A stretch of 64,000 nt of DNA, taken from positions 21,783,409 through 21,847,408 of the forward strand of contig OX421497.1 in assembly GCA_949126835.1 (NCBI GenBank), in the 5' to 3' direction. The translations under genes were made by a program, and so were the position numbers. A model generated the notes under the pieces. It did no database searches, had not been told where the DNA came from, and saw only the letters and a list, made by a program, of their open reading frames with translations. The stretch comes from Anisus vortex. Lineage: Eukaryota > Mollusca > Gastropoda > Planorbidae. Shown here one piece after another: positions 56,728 to 64,000 of the stretch; within the stretch, counting starts at the first letter, position 1, and every line of letters starts with the position of its first letter.

Positions 56728-56739
56728 CTGCAAGTAAAC

Positions 56740-57875
56740 ATAAAATATATGTCAAAATCTAATTATGTTTTAAAAGCCTTCATAAAAAAAAAGAAATCTA
56801 TTAAACAGTGGCAAAATAAATAAATATATGTTGTCCTAATAGCCTCTTCTTCTTACCGACTACCAAGTTAATGCAGTTTTAGTATAAATACATTGAAACC
56901 ATGGCAGCTAACACAACATTTAGTTTACTTACACTAGATTTGTTTTCTCAATCTTATGGCAAAGTGTGGTATTTGCTTATTTGTTTTTGGAAAAACCACT
57001 ACATCTATACCTATGATTCAAATCATGCTATACATTCAAATGAGCTGCTTGCCATGGAAACTTAAATAGCAATATCTAAGCACAGCTCATTGAACAAAGA
57101 GGCATGGGAGCACCTATGTCCCATACTACAGATGACTGCTATCACACCCTAAGTGTAAATCAATACTTTTATTTTTTTTTGTTTGAACAAACTATAGGAT
57201 CAATTAGTTGAGACAGTCAGAATGTTAGTTTTGCCCCACTGCAAGCACAGTGTAAATTTTAATTAGTCCATATTATTTCTAGTATCACATCAAGGCTAAA
57301 GCTATAGGAACAGGTCGGGGCTGGTAGAAATATTTTTGCGGTTATAGTATAGTGAGGGATTTTCTTTTGAAGCCAACAACACAGGCCTTCAATAATATAC
57401 TGATATATTATTAGTTTTAAAAAACTAGTAAAAATGTGACCTTAGATGCTAACAACCAGTATCATGAATTTCTTTAAAAAAAAATGAAATGTAAAAATGT
57501 TCCATATTTCTGTATATTTTATATATAAATATAATATAATTACATAATTGTTAAAAATGAGCACATATTAATCTGATTGGTATTTTTGAAGACACATATA
57601 TGGTAAATGAAAACAAAAAAAAAGAAAAGCAGAAATTCTAAAATAAGTCTTTAACAAAATAAAATCTGAACCACAACATAGAGATGCATAATTTCTATAT
57701 AAAATAAATGCATGTAAAAGGATTTCAGAAAAAAAAAACATGCCTACTGTAAATAAATTATTTACCCATTTGATATCAATATAAGAAATAAGAAATGTGT
57801 GCAAACGTGGCTTCCAGAGCAGCATGTAGTTCTTCGTTAAATACTGCTACCCACAAAACAAATGTTTTAAAATTT
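56740..57875. other. Upstream of exon 1, no gene seen
   Basis: AT-rich. If 56727 is an acceptor, this is intron and a 5' non-coding exon and promoter lie further right, possibly outside the window. No CpG-rich promoter-like stretch was seen. Confidence 0.4.
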
Positions 57876-58262
57876 ATCTAATGATACATTCGTTTAAGTG
57901 GGGAAACTGGGAAATTCGGAGATTCCGAGTAGAAATAATTAAAAATAGTGTTATGTTCTCTGACACCGTGCATTTTAAAACTGTTGGTTTTATTGATGCA
58001 TCATTTAGCAACCTTGCAATAATTTTTTTTTTAAGATTTGTTAAAATTATAAATAAATAAAAATATTATGTACACGGCTCTTTTAAATTAAAAATACCAT
58101 TTTAAATAAATTTATGTTTCAATATAGAGTAAAAAAATATGTTTGCATTATAAGCACTGATCTATATATTATTGTGAAATATATACTTATATATACTTCC
58201 ACTTATACTTATAATGTTTAAGTTAAATCCCTTATCTATATGAGTTGAAAAGTCGTTACTAA

Positions 58263-59251
58263 GTGGACGTTCATTAGTTACGTCGACGAAATAGGGGGGG
58301 GGGGGGGAAGGGGGTCTGACAACGTTTGACAAGTGTTGAGATGGGGGGGGGGGGGAGGTCAAGAAAAGTTGAAGTAAAAAATGATACAAATTTATTACAA
58401 AATTATAATCTACATGTGTCCTGTGCCACATACATAGCAAACATGTAAAAACATGGTTTTACGTTAATTCAATTATATCAATTATAGATTTGACATGCCC
58501 TTTTTGTGTTCATCTTGTTAGTTTGTAGATCTGTGTATGGACAGTGCAGGATTTACCTATAAGCTACACAAGAAATAGCTTAGGGCTCCCAAAAATAAAT
58601 TGTCCGAGTGAGTAATTATCATATAGGCCTATACTTAAATATACAAAATGTGATGAATAAATCCAAATTGTGGCACATAAAGTAAGAGACTCAATCTTGG
58701 ATGATTTAAAAACTGCAGGATACTTCAGTTTATCAGTAGATTCCATTCCAGACCAGTCCCATATTGATCAGCTCACTGTTATTGTGAGGTATGTTTCACC
58801 AGATGATGCGCTCCCTATTGAACGTTTTCTAGCTTTCCTAGATATGGGTAGCCACACAGGGGAAAGTATGGCCAATATTGTGCACAACCACCCTAAAATG
58901 AGTGCAAAATAGAATTACTTGCTGGATGAATTTCACAAGACTAGTCAAAACGCTGCCGATCTTTTTGAAGAAAAAGCAAAGGAAAAAATGCCTGTAGAAG
59001 AAGGCATATCAATGATGATGAAAAGGTCTATTGAACAATGAACATTGTACCAAAAGCTCACTTAGTGAAACGTAAAATTGGAAAAGATTAAATATTTCTA
59101 TGAAAAGAACAATAGTAAGCAAAAAAAATAAGAACTATTTTTAACATCCTCGGATTGGAAAAAAATGTGGGAGGGGCGAGTTGGGTTGAGGGATGGTAGG
59201 AACCAGGTAAAAATCGCCTAAAAATTGTTGACGTAAGTAATGGACATCCCC
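58263..59251 (-). mobile_element. Harbinger-like element, copy D (inverted, 1 kb)
   Basis: Ends gtggacgttcattagttacg (58263) and cgtaagtaatggacatcccc (59251) are diverged versions of the family TIR. The TSD taa is at 58260-58262 and 59252-59254; the restored target is gttac-taa-gtaac, a palindrome. Long G-runs near 58297 and 58342 correspond to the C-runs of the other copies. It contains a fragment of hAT transposase on the plus strand. Confidence 0.8.
58665..59040 (+). pseudogene. hAT (ZMYM1/DUF4371) transposase fragment inside copy D
   Basis: The plus strand reads HKVRDSILDDLKTAGYFSLS, VDSIPDQSHIDQLTVIVRYV, then PIERFLAFLDMGSHTGESMA, a stop at 58910, and LLDEFHKTSQNAADLFEEKA. This is the DUF4371-like central part of a hAT transposase, with no ends of its own visible. 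It is either captured by or inserted in the Harbinger-like element. Confidence 0.75.
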
Positions 59252-59449
59252 TAAGTAACAGTAACTCTTCTATATTTTATGTTTATTTTCAATGTTGTGA
59301 AGGTAGATATAATTAACGCACATAATACATATTATATAGATAAATGACAAAATATTATGCAAAAAAGCACCAATTCTTAAATGGGTAAACTTCCTACTCG
59401 GAATTTCCGAGTTTCCCAGTTTCCCACTTAAACAAATGTACCATTAGTG

Positions 59450-59668
59450 CTTCCTGACCAAGATGGCGGTGATGTTATGACTTCAATGTTACGTCCTTGA
59501 GAGTTTTATTGGAAAATACTTACTTATTTAAAGTTTGAAACATAGGAAGTATCTTTGTGATTTTAATTTATATGTTTTCATTGTATATATATAACTAATC
59601 AATAAACAAGCTAAAACTAGCTACTAAAATTTAGAAAGCCGAGGGTATGTTCAAACCCAAACACTTAA
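59450..59668 (+). other. Upstream of the I/Nimb-like ORF1, possible LINE 5' UTR
   Basis: About 200 bp between the TIR element and ORF1 with no other signal; probably the 5' UTR of the LINE, but its start could not be fixed. Confidence 0.35.
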
Positions 59669-59671
59669 AAA

Positions 59672-61037
59672 ATGGAGAGCAGAGAGACAAAACGAAAAAG
59701 AGGTGAAGATTTGAACACCTACGAAAATTCAGAAATATGGCCAAGATTTATTACAATTACATCTAAAGAAGCTGAAAAGCCCCTTACAAAATTATCACCG
59801 TTTGTCGTTGAAATGGCCATAACTGGGATGGCCGAACCACCCAAAATCTGTTAAAAAATTAAGATCAGGACAGATTCTGGTGGAATGTGAAAAAAAAAAT
59901 CACACTCAAACAATTTATTGAGAACAACTAGTATTGTAGGAATAACCATAGAAACAAAACCTCATACCTTCCTAAATAGCTCAAAGGGAATTATTCAATC
60001 AAAAGAATTGAAATGCTGTACGGAAGATAAAATTTCACAAAAACTAAAAAGTCAAGGAGTTATCTCAGCTTATAGAATAAAAAAAAAAAGAGATAAAAAA
60101 GAAATAGCAACTAACACAATAATTTTTACTTTTAACAAACCAACTCCTCCAAAGGAAATCAGCGCAGTGTTCCTAAACAGTAAAATTTTAGACTTCATAC
60201 CAAACCCTATGAGGTGCAATCACTGTAAAAAATTCGGTCATTTGAAAAAACACTGCAAAAGAAATGTTGTCTGCCCACGTTGCCGTAATGAAGGACACAG
60301 CATGGAAACATGCAGTGCAGAAATTAAATGAATAAACTACGAAGGACAACATCTGTCATTCTCAAAAATATGTCCAAGATAGATCGAAGAAAAAGAAAAA
60401 AAAATGTACAACTCAAAATAATATACCTTATCAAGATGACAAAAATATAATATTCTAGCATAAGAATCTTTGATAAGTGAAAAGAATTATGCTGGAGCTC
60501 TTAAAATAAACATAAAAAATGAAACACGCTGAAACACAGACTCCCACTTTACCAGAATTGTACTATAAAGATCAAGATGGAGTGTTCACAAAATGGGAAA
60601 TAAATGCAATAATATGCACTAAAGAAAAATCAACACAATCAAATATAAAAGAAATGCTCCCAGGGAAAGTAAACACAAAGAACATACCAAATAAAGATTA
60701 GGCCTATATGAAAAACAACATAAAGGAAATATATCAGGATAATGACTTAAAATCTTATGGAAATAAAACTATAGACATGTTGGAACAAGCATGCGAAAAG
60801 GATTATTCAAAAACTTATTTAAAAATACAAAAAGAAACAATGTCTCAACTTTTGAATTTAAAAACTAGGACACAACAAGAAACGGATAATAGTTCACGGG
60901 AGAACGACATGGAAATTATAGAAGAAAATGAAATGGAAAATGTCACAATTTCAAAAAAAATTAATCGAAAAACAAACAAGTCTCCACATCAAGCTCAATC
61001 TAATATTATTATAAAAACCCTCCCAAAACCAAAATAA
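59672..61037 (+). pseudogene. I/Nimb-like LINE ORF1 (Gag-like), broken
   Basis: It starts MESRETKRKRGEDLNTYENS. After a frameshift near 59850 come LVECEKKNHTQT, VGITIETKPHTFLNSSKGII, then two CCHC knuckles CNHCKKFGHLKKHC and CPRCRNEGHSMETC (about 60217-60312). A Lys/Asn-rich tail in several frames runs to 61037. RNA-binding nucleocapsid-like protein of the element; at least three frame breaks. Confidence 0.75.
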
Positions 61038-61094
61038 AAAAAAAAATAAAGAATAAAATACAAAAATTAATATTACAAATATTCATTCTTAGAT

Positions 61095-64000
61095 ATGAAT
61101 ACAGAATATAAGAATATTCTACAATGGAACTGCCGAGGACTAAAACACAATATTCCAGAACTACAACTTATTATAAGAGAGACAAATCCTGCAGTAATTT
61201 GTCTACTAGAAATAACATTAAATACAGAATATTTGAATTGTGTGGCTAGACCGCTTATTACCATATACATTCTAAAAAAATAGCACGCGGAGGTACTTCC
61301 ATTTTTATAGCATCCAATTTTTTACATAGAAAGATTAAAATCAATACCTGCATTCAAGCCGTGGCTATACGATTTACATTAATAAAACCATTAACTATAT
61401 GCTCAATTTATATTCCACCAGATCATACAATAATATATTCACAACTGGATGATCTCATTAAACAACTTTTACCTCCAATAATACTTATGGGAGACTTTAA
61501 TGCCAACAACCCTATATGGGGAAAGCATAATACAAACCTAAGAGGAAAATTAATTGAAAGAATTCCAGAGGAAAGAAATATATGCATTTTTAATGATGGT
61601 ACTCCGACTTTTCATAGTGCTACGAATTTATCTCCATCTTATCTCGATTTAACAATGGCAGATTCAACTCTTTTTACGGACTTTACCTGGTGTGTTTTAG
61701 AAAAGAATTATAGTTCAGATCAGCAGCCTATCCTACTTACTACTAACTTCAAAATACCAGCTCAACAACCATTAACATAGAAGAGAAGATTGGAATAGGC
61801 CTACATTTAAATTGGAATGCCACAGAATCCTCTCTCAAATAAATATACATTCTAATCCTCAAAAACAGTATTCAACCTTTATACAATCATCATTTCAAAT
61901 CTGTGAACGAACTATACCGAAAACAACATCTAAAATAAGAAAAAAAAAAAACCATGGTTCACAAACATTTGTAAAGATAGTATTAAAACTATAGAAATAA
62001 ATAACTTAGAATTTTTAAGTCAAATCCATCTCCAGAAAACTTGAAAGCCTTTAAAATTGAACGAGCAAAACCCCGACAAATAATCAGAGAACAGAAACAC
62101 TTACATAGCAAAATTATATTAGATCTAACAAAATAAATTCAAGCACACCAATAAATGATAGTTACAAAATGATACGAAAAATTAAAGGAAATAAAAAAAA
62201 AAGCCCAATTAATTATTAAACAAATCAAACTGGCTGATAGCACTTATGCAGAAACTACATGAGATATTGCAAATGAAATTGGAAAGACCTTTTCGAAACA
62301 TTCATCGTCTGAAAATTATACAGACTCCTTTAAAAAAGTAAAAACAGAAACAGAAAAAGAAACTATAAATTTTGAAACAAATATATTTGAATACTACAAC
62401 TCCCCAATATCAATTAACGAGCTTACGCAATGTATAAAAGAAACCAAAAATACCACAGAATAAATATAGAAGTCTATATCTATTCTGTGAAAATACTGCA
62501 TCAGGCCCAGGTACAATTCATAATGAGATTCAAGATATCTACCAACGGGAAAACTGAAAACTCTATTAAATTTTTTAATGATCTTTGGCAACAAAATACA
62601 TTTCCTAAGGAATGGAGCAAATCAATTACCATTCCAATACCTAAAGGGGAAAAAGATCAAACAGATCTAATAAATTACAGACCAATAGCCCTCACAAATT
62701 GTTTCTGTAAAATTATGGACAAAATTGTTAATAAACGCTTAATATATTTTCTGGAAAGTAATAACTTAATAGCAAGGACTCAATGTGGATTTAGAATAAA
62801 TCGTCCAACAACAGATCATCTCGTTGGATTAAAAACATTTATTAGAGAAGCTTTTGTTAGGAAAGAACATGTGGTAGCTATTTTTTTTCGATTTAGTTTG
62901 ACACTACATGGAATTTTGAAAGATCTATAATCCTTCGGTTTAAGAGGAAATTTACCAAAATTTATATCAAATTTTCTAATCAACCGAACATTCCAAGTAA
63001 AAATTGGAGATTATTTATCAGATACATTTATTCAAGAAGAAGGTGACCCTCAAGGAAGCATATTATCGCCTATACTATATAATATAAAAATAAACAAGAT
63101 CACTGAATGCTTATTACAGAATACAAATTGTTCACTATACGTCGATGACTTTGTGATCTATTATAGAGCTAACTGTATTATAGAAATAAAGAATCATCTA
63201 CAACTTCAAATCAATAAAATACAAGAATGGATCGAAAATAATGGATTGAAATTTTTTGCTCAAAAAACAAAAGTAGTGCATTTCTGTCAGATAATCAAAA
63301 AACACCCTCAACAATACGTTTATAAAAAACAAATTCCTGTATCTACTAACGTCAAATTTCTCAGAGTAATATTTGAAAGTAAAATAAATTTCCTGCCACA
63401 TATTAAAGAACTATGGTATGTTCCAAGTGTCAAAAATCCACAAATCTTCTGAAAACTTTAGCAAATACAGATTGGGGAGGAGAGAAAAAAAAGTCTACTG
63501 AAAATATATAGATTACAGATTAGATCAAAATTAGATTACGGATGTTTAATATACGGATCAGCAAGAACATCATATCTAAAAATGCTTGATCCTGTACAAA
63601 ATCAATGCATACGTTTATGTCTAGGAGCATTTAGAACTACTCCAAATTACAATATGTACTAAAACTGAAACCCTTAACAAATAATCCAGCATATTTATGT
63701 GTTTTTCATCCATAAGAAAAAAACAGCGTTACTACAAACTAAAAATGTATACCAACTTTTGGACTTAGAATTGAAAAAGAAATTATGGAAACTAAAAGTG
63801 GACTTAGATTGATAAAAAAATATTATATACCTAAAACTCCACCATGGTTTTTTCAAATCCCGCCTATAAACTTAGAATTAAACCATAGAAAGAAAAAGGA
63901 TCCTTGCAAAAATATGTTTCAAGAAGTACTACACAAATACCCAAAGTTATGTACAAATATACACAGATGGATCGAAAAATGATACAGCGACATCTTCGGT
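61095..64000 (+). pseudogene. I/Nimb-like LINE ORF2: endonuclease, RT, start of RNase H (cut by window)
   Basis: The endonuclease starts ILQWNCRGLKHNI and has GDFNANNPIWG and YLDLTMADSTLF. RT: KEWSKSITIPIPKGEKDQ, NYRPIALTNCFCKIMDKI, GFRINRPTTDHLV, GDPQGSILSPILYN and the catalytic YVDDF at about 63138. Then comes LDYGCLIYGSARTSYLKMLD and, at 63960, YTDGSKND, the first RNase H motif, before the window ends. Many stops and frameshifts. APE endonuclease plus RNase H and the YVDDF context fit the I/Nimb group, first described from a freshwater snail; assignment by eye only. Confidence 0.8.

Larger units (their letters stand above)
57879..59446. mobile_element. TIR element with TA target, ~55-bp TIRs
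   Basis: The left end ta|atgatacattcgtttaagtg and right end (reverse complement ta|atggtacatttgtttaagtg) continue matching through gggaaactgggaaa and ttccgagtag. It is flanked by TA on both sides, as for Tc1/mariner-type elements. No transposase. Its interior is occupied by Harbinger-like copy D. Confidence 0.75.

Noticed and set aside
56619..56741. Upstream in-frame Met (56741) as B4GALT start
   Set aside because: It would place ~41 residues before the signal anchor, and a good acceptor (tttacttgcag) lies within that stretch; the Met at 56618 gives normal type II topology.

Overview
This is eukaryotic, intron-dominated, AT-rich DNA with a very high mobile-element load. It is most likely from a mollusc, probably a gastropod. 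That reading rests on an invertebrate-type beta-1,4-glycosyltransferase, an I/Nimb-like LINE, tRNA-derived SINEs with LINE-type tails, and abundant minisatellites. The species cannot be named from sequence alone.

The backbone of the window is ONE host gene on the minus strand. It is a beta-1,4-galactosyltransferase-family enzyme (B4GALT fold; the probable donor is UDP-GalNAc) spread over about 56 kb. I could place six coding exons with consistent splice sites and phases: exon 1 at 56618-56297 (5' UTR up to a candidate acceptor at 56727), exon 2 at 38332-38100, exon 3 at 37520-37333, exon 4 at 34538-34416, exon 5 at 27680-27576, and exon 6 at 798-651. Together they give 1119 nt, 372 aa plus stop. 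Nearly everything else lies in its introns: intron 1 about 18 kb, intron 2 579 bp, intron 3 2.8 kb, intron 4 6.7 kb, intron 5 26.8 kb. No second host gene was recognised.

Layout. In 1-2.8 kb are the last exon, two minisatellites and a dispersed repeat. In 2.8-6 kb is a composite block of duplicated repeat modules. In 9-10 kb are a minisatellite and a SINE. In 11-18 kb is a nest: a broken LINE with RNase H, a 4.7-kb hAT-like element inside it, a 2.5-kb PIF/Harbinger-like element inside that, and two SINEs inside that. In 19.2-27.0 kb is an apparently complete LTR retrotransposon (676-bp LTRs, one uninterrupted 1607-codon Gag-Pol). Its pol domains run protease - integrase - reverse transcriptase - RNase H, the Ty1/copia order, although the sequences are Ty3/gypsy-like (Gmr1-like arrangement). 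In 27.2-38.4 kb are exons 5 to 2 with flanking minisatellites and a 3.07-kb hAT element carrying two LINE insertions. In 40-52 kb are two more Harbinger-like copies with LINEs and a MITE nested inside. In 52.4-53.8 kb is another LINE. In 55-56.7 kb are two minisatellites and exon 1. In 57.9-59.4 kb is a TIR element with a fourth Harbinger-like copy nested in it. In 59.6-64 kb is a decayed I/Nimb-like LINE cut by the window edge.

Two observations stand out. First, minisatellites abut the 3' ends of four of the six exons, and in three of them the repeat unit contains the exon end itself (a splice donor or the stop codon). At exon 3 the 33-bp unit stays in frame, so alternative donors would add 11-residue steps to the enzyme. 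Second, the gypsy-like element with integrase ahead of reverse transcriptase also has a tandemly triplicated primer-binding-site-like segment just after its 5' LTR.
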